Part shown: positions 8,629 through 17,941 of the stretch, in pieces | Layout: each line of letters opens with the position of its first letter | Position numbering within the stretch: position 1 is the first letter of the stretch | Assembly: GCA_003963005.1 (NCBI GenBank) | Contig: RXJW01000045.1 | Location: 1-44,261, forward strand | Direction of reading: 5' to 3' | Origin: Burkholderiales bacterium | GTDB taxonomy: Bacteria; Pseudomonadota; Gammaproteobacteria; Burkholderiales; Burkholderiaceae_C | Length of the DNA: 44,261 nt | Program-made: the position numbers and the translations under genes | Notes under the pieces: model-generated | What the model was told of the DNA's origin: nothing | The model's database searches: none | Seen by the model: the letters and a program-made list of their open reading frames with translations, nothing else

Positions 8629-10884
8629 TCAGAACTCCGCCTTGGCCGACACCTGCCAGCTCCGCGGTGCCTGGAAGATGTACTGGTCGAACTTGGCGAG
8701 CTTGGCCGGGCTGATCGACGTGACGTCCTGCTTGTTCATCAGGTTGAACACGTTCAGCTGGAGCTTCAGTGCCTTGGTTCCCCAGCCCAGGTCGGTGAAG
8801 CGGTAGGACAGGCTCAGGTCGGTGTTGGTGGTCGCCGCGATGTGATACGTCTCGTACGCGCTCGGGTTGCTCGCGTCGTATTCCTGCTGGTAGCTGCGGC
8901 CGGTGCGCTTCCAGATCAGCGACGCACCCCAGGGGCCGCTGTTGTACAGGGCGCCGAGGGCAGCGGTCATGTCGGGGGCGCCGGCGATGGTCTTGCCGGT
9001 GTCATTGGCCGTCGCCTTGTTGACCGAGCCATTCACATACGCTGCCAGACCGTGGCCCAGCATCCACGTCGCCTGGCCCTCGATGCCCTTGTAGACGGCG
9101 CCACCGATGTTCACGTAGGCCGCTGCGGTGCCGCCCAGGCCGTTGGAGACGTACTTGTTGCTGAAGTCGATCTTGTAGAGATCGACGTCCCAGGTCAGCG
9201 CCGGGCTCTTGCCCACGATGCCCACCTGATAGTTGGTGGACTGCTGCGGGTCGCTGCTGTTCTTCGTCGGGTCGGTGATGTAGAAGGACTTCAGGTCGGG
9301 GATCTGGAAGCCCTTGGCCGCCTGGGCGTAAGCCGCCAGGCCGTGGCCGAGCTGCTGGTTCAGCGTCAGGAAGGGCAGGTTGGCGGTGAAGTTCACGCTG
9401 GCGTTCTGCGGCAGCCGGGTCGTCTGGTTGACGAGCGCGGAGACCGAGCGGGTGATGTCCACATGCTTGAAGCCTGGCGTGATGGTGGTGCCGGGCAGCG
9501 GCTCCCACTCGAATTCGACATAAGGCTGGAAGGAGCCGATCTTGGATTGCTGGTCGAACAGGATGCTCGGGTACTGAACCGGCGTCGGCTTGGTCTCGCG
9601 CGGGTCAGGCACGCCCAGAGTGAGGTCCAGGTCGTACTGGTGGCGGTCGGTGTCGGACGTCTCGGCCCAGGCGCCCGCGCGCAGCAGGCCGGTGTCGAAC
9701 AGCTGGGCCTCGGTGCGCAGGATGGCACCCATGACCCGGTACTTGTTCTGCTTGTCGATGCCGGGAATGTCCAGGTTGCCCTTCGGGCCCGCCTTGGTGC
9801 CGGGCGCCGTGGCGCCCGTGGGGTCGGTCGAGGAGATGGTCTGGTTGTCGTAGCTGTAGGTGTAGGCCTGGAGGTCGGTGCTGAAGCTGGACGACCAGCG
9901 CGAGCGCAGCCGCAGGTACTCGAAATCCGTGGCCTTGGCGGTGTGGTTGAAGCCGGTGTAGTTGAAGCTGGTCGGGTCGTTGTTCAGGCTGTAGTTCTTG
10001 CCGTACTTGGCAACCTGGTCGAGCGTCGGGCCCTTGCTGTTGTCGGGCTGCACGTAGCGGATGCGGTTGACCGAACCGAAGGCGGTCAGCAGGTGATCGG
10101 CCGACAGCGGCAGGTCCAGCTTCAAGGTCACGTTGTTGCTGCCGATGTGGTTGCCGCTGAGGTAACCGTCCGACGACAAGCGCTGCACGTTCAACTGCAC
10201 GGTGGCCTTGTTGAAGTCGGCGAGCTGGCCACTTTCGAGTGCGACGCCGACCAGCCGTGTGTTCCATTTGCCGAAGGAGGCGAACAAACTGCCGCCGGCT
10301 TCCTTGCCTGCCTGCTTGGAGAACAGGTTCAAGGAGCCGCCGAAGGTCGCGAAGCCCAGGTTGCTGGCATTGCCCGGCCCGCGCTCGACCACGGCACCGC
10401 CGATCACAGCGCCTGGGAAGAACGACGTGGAGTGGTGGGACGGGTTGTTCGTGTCGCCCCAGGGGATGCCGTCGAAGGTGATGTTGTACTGGTCGTCGCT
10501 GAAGCCGCGCATCGTGGTCTTCGTTTCCGACAAGCCGGGGCCGTTCGCCGAATCGCCCGACAGGCTCGGCGCGATCGCGACGATGCGGCTGTACTCGGCG
10601 GTCGGGGCCACCGACTGCTCGATGAACTCGCGCGTGATCACCGACTGCGGCTGGGTGGCCGTCAGGCTGGCCTGCGTCGGGGCGACGGCCGAGGCGGTGT
10701 TCTTTTCCTTCCGGTAGGCACCAGACTGCGTGGTCACGGTCACGGCCTCGAGCTTGACGACACCTGGCGCGTCGGCGGGCTTGGTGTCCTGCGCATGGGC
10801 GCCCAGTGACAGGCTCAGGCCCGCCAGGGTCAGGGCCTGGGACAGAGGATGCAGGGTGAGGCGGGACGTGGGGAAAGGACGCAT
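8629..10884 (-). CDS. TonB-dependent outer-membrane receptor
   Basis: A 751-residue receptor that takes up a substrate across the outer membrane using TonB energy. It has a signal peptide ending near residue 31 (GAHAQ), a TonB-box-like stretch (LEAVTVTT) near 46-53, a plug domain with TMRGFSDDQYNITFDG and a FGGSLNLFSK block, then a beta barrel ending in the typical C-terminal Phe (VSAKAEF). I chose the ATG at 10884 because it is immediately followed by the signal peptide. The closeness to a pectate lyase hints at pectic oligosaccharides, but the genes are convergent and the sequence does not exclude siderophore or another substrate. Confidence 0.88.
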   Translation of the reverse strand: MRPFPTSRLTLHPLSQALTLAGLSLSLGAHAQDTKPADAPGVVKLEAVTVTTQSGAYRKEKNTASAVAPTQASLTATQPQSVITREFIEQSVAPTAEYSRIVAIAPSLSGDSANGPGLSETKTTMRGFSDDQYNITFDGIPWGDTNNPSHHSTSFFPGAVIGGAVVERGPGNASNLGFATFGGSLNLFSKQAGKEAGGSLFASFGKWNTRLVGVALESGQLADFNKATVQLNVQRLSSDGYLSGNHIGSNNVTLKLDLPLSADHLLTAFGSVNRIRYVQPDNSKGPTLDQVAKYGKNYSLNNDPTSFNYTGFNHTAKATDFEYLRLRSRWSSSFSTDLQAYTYSYDNQTISSTDPTGATAPGTKAGPKGNLDIPGIDKQNKYRVMGAILRTEAQLFDTGLLRAGAWAETSDTDRHQYDLDLTLGVPDPRETKPTPVQYPSILFDQQSKIGSFQPYVEFEWEPLPGTTITPGFKHVDITRSVSALVNQTTRLPQNASVNFTANLPFLTLNQQLGHGLAAYAQAAKGFQIPDLKSFYITDPTKNSSDPQQSTNYQVGIVGKSPALTWDVDLYKIDFSNKYVSNGLGGTAAAYVNIGGAVYKGIEGQATWMLGHGLAAYVNGSVNKATANDTGKTIAGAPDMTAALGALYNSGPWGASLIWKRTGRSYQQEYDASNPSAYETYHIAATTNTDLSLSYRFTDLGWGTKALKLQLNVFNLMNKQDVTSISPAKLAKFDQYIFQAPRSWQVSAKAEF

Positions 10885-11393
10885 GGTGTGGTGCTTCTGG
10901 CGCGTGGCCGTGGGGGCAAAACCGCACACCGTAGAAACCGCGCATGAAATTCCCGTGACGTCAGCTTTCCCCTAGCTTGCGGGATGGGTGAATGCGACGG
11001 AACGCTTCGCGGGCAGGCCAGGGCGACGGCGTCGTTGGCGAAGAGACGGCTTCGAAACCCGGCCCACGCCATGGCCTGCTGACAGTTCGATTCACTCCGA
11101 AATGGCCATGGTGCTGTCAACGATCCCCCATCCCCGTCACCCGGGATGGGAGTGGGCAGGGCGGCGTGGGAGCCTTGTCGCACGCGAGACGTCGCCTCGG
11201 CCAGCGGTCGCTGATGCGTCGCAGCCCGCAGATCGCGAACGGCACCGGGGTCATCACATGGCGAACTTGGACCGGAGGCGGCTGCCAAGGCTGGCTTCAC
11301 CGCTCGGCACGGGCTTGAACCCGGCAACGAGCACGTGGACCGGAAGCCTCGCGCTCTCGCCCCTCCACCCCTGAATGAACCCAGACCACCGAC
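10885..11393. other. 509-bp intergenic region with repeat copy A
   Basis: I see no convincing gene here. It must hold the promoter for the receptor gene (minus strand) and for the 265-residue protein (plus strand). Its main recognisable feature is the 11116-11190 repeat described separately. A segment at 10960-10988 carrying GGGATGGG may be a degenerate third copy of that repeat, but the spacing differs by 6 bp. Confidence 0.5.
11116..11190 (+). repeat. Intergenic repeat, copy A
   Basis: This segment matches 12234-12308. Shared blocks in the same order are GTCAA, GATCCCC, an inverted pair ATCCCC...CCGGGATGGG, and CGTGGGAG followed by CGCACGAG-like sequence. The distance from GTCAA to CGTGGGAG is 49 bp in both copies. 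The inner inverted repeat (CCCATCCC/GGGATGGG) could form a hairpin or bind a dimeric protein. Both copies lie in the same orientation upstream of a plus-strand gene. Confidence 0.6.
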
Positions 11394-12191
11394 ATGCATG
11401 CCCTGCTCACCGTTCGAGAAGCCGTGCGCCGTTGCACGGATCCCCTGCTGGATCGCCACCTCCTGCACAACCAGCCCGGCCCGGTGCGTGACTTCATCGA
11501 TGCGCTGCTCGGGCCCTCGCAGTGGCCGTTCTGGATGGATGTCCCCGTCGCCGCCGTCGTGGGCCTGCACCACCTGAACTTTCACAAGCGCGCCGGCCCG
11601 CCGAGCTGGCGCAGTGCGGTGGAGGACTTGTCGGCCACGGACTGGGATGAGCGCGTGTTCGGATACTGGCGCGAGGAGTTGCGAGACAAGGGCTTCCCAG
11701 CGGCGCATGCACGCCGAGCGCTCCGGTTGACCAGCCTGGCCGGCGCGGTGGTGTCCGACAACGGCGTGCACCGGCTGGCAGCCGGCGTGGCCTGGCTGAT
11801 CGCCGAGTGCGGCCCGGGCGCGCGCCTGAGGATGGTCCGCACGACGATGCGCCACCCGCAGGACGAAGTGGTGTTCAGCCGGGTGGTGGCGATGTGCGCC
11901 GAGGCGCGGCGCGTCGACATCGCCCGGCTGCCCGTGGCCTGGCCGGCTGCAGATGCCCCCCGCTTTGCCGTGCGGGTCCGGCGTGACGCCGGGGATGTCT
12001 CCATCATCGATGTCGATCTGGCCCGCGGGCTGGTGGCGCGCAGGCCTCAGCTGGCACCGTGGCGGCGTCGGGATGAAGCACCGTTGACCTGGGAGGAATT
12101 GCCGGTGGGTGTGTTGCAGGCATGGCAGGCGCGGCAGTGGCAGGGCGACGCCCTGGCGCGCGCAGAGCGATGCCCGACGCGGATGGACTGA
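11394..12191 (+). CDS. Hypothetical protein, 265 residues
   Basis: I do not recognise this protein. It reads as soluble, with no signal peptide or membrane span, rich in Arg and Trp, and with a central segment (about 105-145) that looks alpha-helical and mildly hydrophobic. Strong GC bias at third codon positions supports coding on this strand rather than in the long opposite-strand frames. The start ATG has no good ribosome-binding site, so the true start could differ. It sits between two copies of an intergenic repeat and just before a hybrid histidine kinase, so a link to that signalling system is possible but unproven. Confidence 0.55.
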   Translation: MHALLTVREAVRRCTDPLLDRHLLHNQPGPVRDFIDALLGPSQWPFWMDVPVAAVVGLHHLNFHKRAGPPSWRSAVEDLSATDWDERVFGYWREELRDKGFPAAHARRALRLTSLAGAVVSDNGVHRLAAGVAWLIAECGPGARLRMVRTTMRHPQDEVVFSRVVAMCAEARRVDIARLPVAWPAADAPRFAVRVRRDAGDVSIIDVDLARGLVARRPQLAPWRRRDEAPLTWEELPVGVLQAWQARQWQGDALARAERCPTRMD

Positions 12192-12233
12192 CCAGGGGGG
12201 GCGCTCCGCTGTCGCCTGCAGCGAGCAAGGGGT

Positions 12234-12308
12234 GTCAATGGATCCCCATCCCCTCGCTCCGGGATGGGCGCTGGTGACCGATCGTGGGAGTCTCGCGCAC
12301 GAGGGGGC
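12234..12308 (+). repeat. Intergenic repeat, copy B
   Basis: Second copy of the element at 11116-11190, with the same GTCAA to CGTGGGAG spacing of 49 bp and the same ATCCCC/GGGATGGG inverted pair. It lies 86-160 bp upstream of the histidine kinase start. It could be a shared regulatory site for both genes or a small dispersed repeat. Confidence 0.6.
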
Positions 12309-12393
12309 CAGCCACGCGTGGCGAGCGCGGACCGGTCGCTGGATTTGCGCCTCGCCCGGCGCAAGCGCAACGTCGAGGGGCTAGGGGCAAGGC

Positions 12394-14967
12394 ATGGCAA
12401 ACGGGGGCGTCAGCAGGCTGAGCTGCCGGGCACGGCGCAGCGTCATCGGGCTGCTCCTGCCGTGCAGCATGGCGGCGGCGGGCCCGCCGGCGGTCGACCT
12501 GGAGTGGCGCGATCGTTTCGTGATGGGTGTCGACGCAGACACCTTCCGGCACGTCGGCAAGGCCTGGGCCAAGGCGCAACAAGCGCTCAGTGACGCACGC
12601 GCCACGGGCGACGTGCGGCAGGAAATGCGTGCTGCGGCGAGGTACCTGGCCATCAAGCCGGTCCGCGGTCGCGAGGACTGCGACATGCTGACGCACTATG
12701 TCGACATCGCCCGCGCAGGAGGGGCTGCGTTCGAGCGCGAGCTTTTCGATCTGGGGGCCGCCGCGGCTTGGCTCGAGGAGAGCGTGCCGTGTCCCAGCAA
12801 GCCGACGGGTGAGCAAATGCAAGGCCTCGCGCAGCGGCTGGGGGATCCGGCTCGCATGTACTACGTCATGGAAGTGAAGTTCGCCGAGGTGGACCGCGAC
12901 CTCCGATGGGCAGAGATGACCGCACTCCGGTCTCGGCAGCTCGCCCACGCCATTGCAGACTTCCAGCGGGCGTACTGCTTCTGGTCCATGTCGGAGATCG
13001 AGCTCAGCTCCGATCTCCGCGGCACGCAGGCCAAGGTCTGGTTGGTGCGTGCCTTGCAGTACGTGGACAGCCATGAGTTTGTGGCCCTGGCCGCAGACAT
13101 CGACGGCAACCTGGCCGTCGTTGAGTTTCGAGACAACAACCCGAGTGCTGCCATGGTGCACATGCGCCGCTCGCTGGCACGGATTCGTTCGGGAGCGAAA
13201 TCCGCGCATGGCGCAGGCGTGGACATGCTGGTGTTCGCCAAGTACCTGACCAAGCTGGATCGGACGACCGAGGCCCTGGACCTGCTGCGCGAGAGCGAGC
13301 GCTATGAACTGGCCAACCCCAGCGCCGCGGTCAGCCGGGCATCGGCCTATCTGGCGGCCTATGCCAAGCTCGGAACGCGCGAGGCCTATGCCCTGGGTGA
13401 AGTGCAGGTCCAGCGCATCCATGAGCTAGTCGAGGCGTCGGCCAATCCGCAGTTGCTCCGGCCCTCGGTGATTCAGCAGATGGCCGACTTCTATGCCAGC
13501 TTCGGTCAGTGGGAGTTGGCCTTCAAGGCCCAGCGCAAGGTCGCGGCGGCGATCGAAGCCCAGCAGCAGCGATCCAGAGAGACCACCCGGCTGGAACTCC
13601 AGGAAAAGCTCAATGTCGCCCTCAAGGACCAGGAGAACACCCGGCTGAAGGCCGAGGCGGAACTGCAGGCGGAGCGCCAGCGCGGCTGGATCCTGGCGTT
13701 CGGGGCGGTCGCCGTGGGTGCTGTGGCGGCTGCGGCGGCACTGGCTGTTGCCGTGCGCCGCGGCCGGCGCCTGGCCAAGGTGTCAGCCGAGCTGGCGGAC
13801 CGCAACCAGGCGCTGGAGCAACGCAGCGCCTCCCGCATCCGGCTGCTGGCGGCGGCCTGCCACGACTTGCGGCAGCCAGCCCATGCCCTGGGCATGCTGG
13901 CCGAGCTGGGCGGCGACGCCAACGTGGAGCCGGGCCGCTACACCGCCTGGCTGCAGTCGGTGCGGCGCAGCACCGCATCGCTGGGCGACATGCTGGACGA
14001 GTTGATGGACCTCGGACGCCTGGATGGGGGGCACTACATGCCGCATGTGAGCGACGTGTCGCTGGGCGAGCTGCTGCAGGAGGTGATGCTGCACTTCGGC
14101 CCGTTGGCCCGTCGCAAGGGGCTGACGCTGGAGGCGCCGCCGGTGAATGTGCTCGTCATGTCGGATCGCCACCTGCTGCGGCGCATGCTGTTCAACCTCG
14201 TCTCCAACGCGATCAAGTACACCGATGCCGGCTCGGTGCGCGTGGTCGCCGAGCCGGCAGGCGGCGAGGTCTGCCTGACCGTGCAGGACACCGGCCCGGG
14301 CATCCCGCAGGACAAGCTCGACGATGTCTTCCGCGACTATGTGCGCCTGAACCCGCTGAAGGCGGCCGAGGGCCTGGGCATCGGCCTGTCGATCGTGCGC
14401 CGCTCGGCCGAACTGCTGGGCCACCGGCTGACGCTGGCCTCACCGCCGGGCGAGGGCACGACCGTGTCGCTGCTGCTGCCGATCAGCGCCTCCGAGATGG
14501 CGACGGAGCCCGGCGAGCGCCCGGCCGACGCGGCGTCCACTGCGGGCGGCGTGCTGGCCGTGCTGGAAGACGACGCCGACGTGCGCGACGCCATGGCCGC
14601 GCTGCTGCGGCGCTGGCACTACACGGTATTCGCCGCCGCCGACGCCCAGGCCGTGCTCACGCAGCTCGCCCCGTCGCAGGCCCGGCCGGCGCTGGTCATC
14701 ACGGACCTGCACCTGGGGGCGACCGACGGCCTGGCCGAGGTGGCGCAGCTGCGTGCGGCGCTGCAGGCCCCCGAGCTGCCGGCGCTGCTGGTGACGGGCG
14801 ACCTGGATGCGGCGGTCGCCAGCCAGGCGGCCCAGGCCCACGTGTTCGTCGCGCACAAGCCGCTGGCGCCGCGCCAGCTGGCGGCGCTGGTGGCGCAGCT
14901 GCTTGCCGGGGCCGGCGGCCTCACCCCGTCGCCGTCAGACGCATCCGCCAACTCGCCCGCGGCATGA
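12394..14967 (+). CDS. Hybrid sensor histidine kinase/response regulator
   Basis: An 857-residue membrane sensor. The order is: short signal-like hydrophobic stretch (15-30), a long helical, TPR-like sensor region (about 40-395), a coiled-coil stretch, one transmembrane segment (about 432-452), a HisKA domain with phospho-acceptor His490 in CHDLRQPAHAL, a HATPase domain with N box NLVSNAIKYTD (Asn605), DTGPGIP and GLGIGLSIV, and a C-terminal receiver domain. The receiver has the acidic pair Asp726/Asp727, phospho-acceptor Asp771 in ITDLHLG, and Lys822 in HKPL. All key residues are intact. No DNA-binding domain or separate output regulator is adjacent, so the downstream target is unknown. The repeat at 12234 lies in its promoter region. 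Confidence 0.9.
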   Translation: MANGGVSRLSCRARRSVIGLLLPCSMAAAGPPAVDLEWRDRFVMGVDADTFRHVGKAWAKAQQALSDARATGDVRQEMRAAARYLAIKPVRGREDCDMLTHYVDIARAGGAAFERELFDLGAAAAWLEESVPCPSKPTGEQMQGLAQRLGDPARMYYVMEVKFAEVDRDLRWAEMTALRSRQLAHAIADFQRAYCFWSMSEIELSSDLRGTQAKVWLVRALQYVDSHEFVALAADIDGNLAVVEFRDNNPSAAMVHMRRSLARIRSGAKSAHGAGVDMLVFAKYLTKLDRTTEALDLLRESERYELANPSAAVSRASAYLAAYAKLGTREAYALGEVQVQRIHELVEASANPQLLRPSVIQQMADFYASFGQWELAFKAQRKVAAAIEAQQQRSRETTRLELQEKLNVALKDQENTRLKAEAELQAERQRGWILAFGAVAVGAVAAAAALAVAVRRGRRLAKVSAELADRNQALEQRSASRIRLLAAACHDLRQPAHALGMLAELGGDANVEPGRYTAWLQSVRRSTASLGDMLDELMDLGRLDGGHYMPHVSDVSLGELLQEVMLHFGPLARRKGLTLEAPPVNVLVMSDRHLLRRMLFNLVSNAIKYTDAGSVRVVAEPAGGEVCLTVQDTGPGIPQDKLDDVFRDYVRLNPLKAAEGLGIGLSIVRRSAELLGHRLTLASPPGEGTTVSLLLPISASEMATEPGERPADAASTAGGVLAVLEDDADVRDAMAALLRRWHYTVFAAADAQAVLTQLAPSQARPALVITDLHLGATDGLAEVAQLRAALQAPELPALLVTGDLDAAVASQAAQAHVFVAHKPLAPRQLAALVAQLLAGAGGLTPSPSDASANSPAA

Positions 14968-14986
14968 GCCCGCGGGCGGGCGGCGG

Positions 14987-15012
14987 CGCAGGCCTGAAGC
15001 GTCAGGCCTGCG
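14987..15012. terminator. Bidirectional hairpin between histidine kinase and aldehyde dehydrogenase genes
   Basis: A perfect 11-bp inverted repeat (14987-14997 and 15002-15012, loop AGCG) lies between two convergent genes. It overlaps the stop codon of the dehydrogenase gene. A second GC-rich hairpin (14955-14962 with 14970-14977) overlaps the kinase stop. No T-runs follow. Confidence 0.55.
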
Positions 15013-16447
15013 TGTAGGCGGTCTTGACCGTCGTGTAGAACTCCGCGGCGTAGCGGCCCTGCTCGCGCGGCCCGTAGCTGCTGCCCTTGCGGCCGCCGAA
15101 CGGCACGTGATAGTCGACGCCGGCCGTCGGCAGGTTCACCATCACCATGCCGGCCTGCGAGTGGCGCTTGAAGTGCGTGGCGTGCTTGAGCGACGTGGTG
15201 GCGATGCCCGCCGACAGCCCGAACGGCGTGTCGTTGGCCAGCGCCAGCGCCTGCTCGTAGTCGCGGGCGCGGACGACGCTGACCACCGGGCCGAACACTT
15301 CCTCGCGGTTGATGCGCATCTCGGGCGTCGTCTCGGTGATGAGCGCGGGCGTCAGGTAGAAGCCCGGCGCGCCGTCGGCGTTGTGTTCCAGGTGCACCCC
15401 GCCCTGGGCCAGCCGGCCGCCCTCGGCCTGCGCGATCTCGATGTAGCGTTGGTCCTGGCCGAGCTGGCTCGCGTCCACGACGGGGCCGATGTCGGTGCCG
15501 GCCTTGCGCGCATCGTCCACCTTCAGTGCCTTCATCTTCTCGACCATCGCGGCGACGAAGCGGTCGTGGATGCCCTCGGTCACGATGAGCCGGCTGGACG
15601 CCGTGCAGCGCTGGCCGGTCGAGAAGAAGCCGCTGTTGAGGGCGGCGTTCACGGCGACGTTCAGGTCGGCGTCGTCCAGCACCACCATCGGGTTCTTGCC
15701 GCCCATCTCCAACTGGAACTTGGCCATGCGGGCCACGCAGGCGGCGGCCACCTTCTGCCCGGTGGCGACCGAGCCGGTGAAGCTCACCGCCGCCACGCGC
15801 GGGTCGTTCAGCAGTTGCTCGCCCACCACCGAGCCGCGGCCCATGACGAGGTTGAACACGCCGGCCGGCAGGCCGCTGCGCGACAGGATCTCGGCCAGCG
15901 CCCAGGCCGAGCCCGGCACCAGGTCGGCCGGCTTGAAGACGACGCAGTTGCCCCAGGCCAGGGCCGGCGCGATCTTCCAGGCCGGAATGGCGATGGGGAA
16001 GTTCCAGGGCGTGATCAGGCCGACGACGCCGATGGCTTCGCGCGTGACCTCCACGCCCACGCCCGGCCGCACCGAGGGCAGGCTCTCGCCGCCTGGGCGC
16101 AGCGCCTCGCCGGCGAAGAACTTGAAGATGTTGCCGGCGCGCACGACCTCGCCGATGGCTTCGGGCAGCGTCTTGCCTTCCTCGCGCGCCAGCAGATCGC
16201 CCAGTTCGGCGCGGCGGGCCAGGATCTCGGTGCCCACGGCGTCGAGGATGTCGAAACGCTGCTGCGGCGTGGACAGGCTCCAGGCCGGGAAGGCCGCGGC
16301 GGCGGCCGAGATGGCCAGCTCCGCCTGCGCGGCGTCGGCCTGCGCGTACTCGCCGACGAGGTCGCGCGTGTCCGAGGGGTTGATGTTGCGCGAGACGCAG
16401 TGGCCGTCGAGCCATTCGCCGTTGATGAGGTTCTTGTGCATGGTCAT
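15002..16447 (-). CDS. Aldehyde dehydrogenase, probable 2-oxoglutarate semialdehyde (2,5-dioxopentanoate) dehydrogenase
   Basis: NAD(P)-dependent oxidation of an aldehyde to the acid. In this cluster the expected substrate is 2,5-dioxopentanoate, giving 2-oxoglutarate, the last step of oxidative hexarate catabolism. The 481-residue protein has PWNF (Asn149), FKPAD (Lys172), FTGS (223-226), LEMGGKNP (Glu247) and the catalytic Cys281 in TGQRCTASS. The start ATG at 16447 gives the usual beginning MTMHKNLINGEW; a second ATG is at 16441. It is the last gene of the minus-strand hexarate operon, separated from the glucarate dehydratase gene by 144 bp that contain a large inverted repeat. Succinate-semialdehyde dehydrogenase activity is the main alternative. 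Confidence 0.88.
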   Translation of the reverse strand: MTMHKNLINGEWLDGHCVSRNINPSDTRDLVGEYAQADAAQAELAISAAAAAFPAWSLSTPQQRFDILDAVGTEILARRAELGDLLAREEGKTLPEAIGEVVRAGNIFKFFAGEALRPGGESLPSVRPGVGVEVTREAIGVVGLITPWNFPIAIPAWKIAPALAWGNCVVFKPADLVPGSAWALAEILSRSGLPAGVFNLVMGRGSVVGEQLLNDPRVAAVSFTGSVATGQKVAAACVARMAKFQLEMGGKNPMVVLDDADLNVAVNAALNSGFFSTGQRCTASSRLIVTEGIHDRFVAAMVEKMKALKVDDARKAGTDIGPVVDASQLGQDQRYIEIAQAEGGRLAQGGVHLEHNADGAPGFYLTPALITETTPEMRINREEVFGPVVSVVRARDYEQALALANDTPFGLSAGIATTSLKHATHFKRHSQAGMVMVNLPTAGVDYHVPFGGRKGSSYGPREQGRYAAEFYTTVKTAYTQA

Positions 16448-16478
16448 GGTGGGGTTGCCGGGAAGGCCGGGGAACACG

Positions 16479-16557
16479 GCCACAGAGACACAGCGGCACA
16501 GAGGGGCTCGATGCCAATCGCTATCACGTTCTCTCTGTGCCTCTGTGTCTCTGTGGC
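16479..16557. repeat. Large inverted repeat between glucarate dehydratase and aldehyde dehydrogenase genes
   Basis: Two 25-bp arms (16479-16503 and 16533-16557) match at 24 of 25 positions around a 29-nt loop. The arms are built of ACAGAGACACAG-type short direct repeats. The hairpin would form in the operon transcript just before the aldehyde dehydrogenase start and could attenuate, process or stabilise the message. It may also be a dispersed palindromic element. Confidence 0.7.
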
Positions 16558-16591
16558 GTCTTGCGGGGCCGCGGAAAGCTGGCAGTGTCTG

Positions 16592-17920
16592 TCAGCGGTC
16601 CAGCGCCGGGCGCTTGGGGTTGAACGTCCAGCCTGGGATCAGGTATTGCATCGCCATCGCATCATCGCGCGCCCCGAGACCGTGCTCGCGGTACAGCGCA
16701 TTCGCCTTGTCCACCTCGGCCATGTCGAGGGTCACGCCCAGGCCGGGGGTGGTAGGCACCTGCACGCGGCCGCCGACGATCTGCAGCGGGGCGGTGGTGA
16801 GGCGCTGGCCGTCCTGCCAGATCCAGTGCGTGTCGATGGCGGTCACGGCGCCTGGGGCGGCCGCGGCGACGTGCGTGAACATCGCCAGCGACACGTCGAA
16901 GTGGTTGTTGGAATGCGAGCCCCAGGTGAGGCCCCAGTCGCGGCAGGTCTGCGCGACGCGCACCGAGCCGGCCATCGTCCAGAAGTGCGGGTCGGCCAGC
17001 GGGATGTCCACGCTCTGCAGGGACAGGGCATGCGTGAGCTGCCGCCAGTCGGTCGCGACCATGTTGGTGGCCGTGGGCAGGCCGGTGGCGCGGCGGAACT
17101 CGGCCATCACCTCACGGCCCGAGAAGCCGTCCTCCGCACCGCAGGGGTCTTCGGCGTAGGCCAGCACGCCGTGCAGGTCGCGCAGCAGGCGGATGGCGTC
17201 CTTCAGCCACCAGCCGCCGTTGGGGTCGAGCGTCACGCGGGCCGCGGGGAAGCGTTCGTGCAGCGCGCGAACGGCCTCCACCTCGGCCTCGCCGCGCAGC
17301 ACGCCGCCCTTGAGCTTGAAGTCGTTGAAGCCATAGCGCTCGTGCGCAGCCTCGGCCAGCGCGACGATGGCCTCGGGGGTCAGCGCCGCCTCGTGGCGCC
17401 GGCGGAACCAGGCGTTGTCGGCGTCGGGGTCGCTGGCATAGGGCAGGTCGGTGCGGGTGCGGTCGGCGATGTAGAACAGGTAGCCGAGCATCTCCACCGA
17501 ATCGCGCTGTTGGCCTTCGCCGAGCAGCGCGGCCACGGGCACGCCGAGGTGCTGGCCGAGCAGGTCGAGCATCGCGCATTCGATGGCCGTCACCGCGTGG
17601 ATGGTGGTGCGCAGGTCGAAGGTCTGCAGGCCGCGGCCGCCGGCGTCGCGGTCGGCGAAGGCCTGCTGCACGCGCTGCAGCACGGCGTGGTGGGCACCGA
17701 GCGGCTGGCCGACGACCCGCTCGCGTGCGTCCTCCAGCGTCTGCCGGATCTTCTCGCCGCCCGGCACTTCGCCCACACCGGTGTTGCCGGCGCTGTCGGT
17801 CAGGATCAGCAGGTTGCGCGTGAAGAACGGGGCGTGCGCGCCGCTCAGGTTCAGCAGCATGCTGTCCCGCCCGGCCACCGGGATGACGCGCAGGCTTTGA
17901 ATCACGGGCGTTGAATGCAT
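16592..17920 (-). CDS. gudD: Glucarate dehydratase
   Basis: Enolase-superfamily enzyme that dehydrates D-glucarate to 5-dehydro-4-deoxy-D-glucarate. The 442 residues match the family length. Active-site features are the KxK pair in FKLKGG (Lys202, Lys204), metal ligands Asp232 (LDPNG), Glu257 (EDPCG) and Asn286 (TNMVATD), and general-base His340 in SHSNNH. The start at 17920 gives [19 protein letters not shown], the usual beginning; longer in-frame starts run into the upstream intergenic hairpin. It lies 73 bp downstream of the Bug protein gene in the same operon. The intact KxK and His pair suggests it is active rather than a GudX-type paralogue. Confidence 0.93.
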   Translation of the reverse strand: MHSTPVIQSLRVIPVAGRDSMLLNLSGAHAPFFTRNLLILTDSAGNTGVGEVPGGEKIRQTLEDARERVVGQPLGAHHAVLQRVQQAFADRDAGGRGLQTFDLRTTIHAVTAIECAMLDLLGQHLGVPVAALLGEGQQRDSVEMLGYLFYIADRTRTDLPYASDPDADNAWFRRRHEAALTPEAIVALAEAAHERYGFNDFKLKGGVLRGEAEVEAVRALHERFPAARVTLDPNGGWWLKDAIRLLRDLHGVLAYAEDPCGAEDGFSGREVMAEFRRATGLPTATNMVATDWRQLTHALSLQSVDIPLADPHFWTMAGSVRVAQTCRDWGLTWGSHSNNHFDVSLAMFTHVAAAAPGAVTAIDTHWIWQDGQRLTTAPLQIVGGRVQVPTTPGLGVTLDMAEVDKANALYREHGLGARDDAMAMQYLIPGWTFNPKRPALDR

Positions 17921-17941
17921 GGTTCCGAAGCGTCGTGGAGT

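Noticed and set aside
10960..10988. Third copy of the intergenic repeat
   Set aside because: Only GTCA and GGGATGGG match and the spacing is 6 bp shorter, so I did not count it.
10830..11855. Minus-strand frame of 341 residues opposite the hypothetical gene
   Set aside because: Composition typical of antisense frames and it runs through the receptor start and the repeat.
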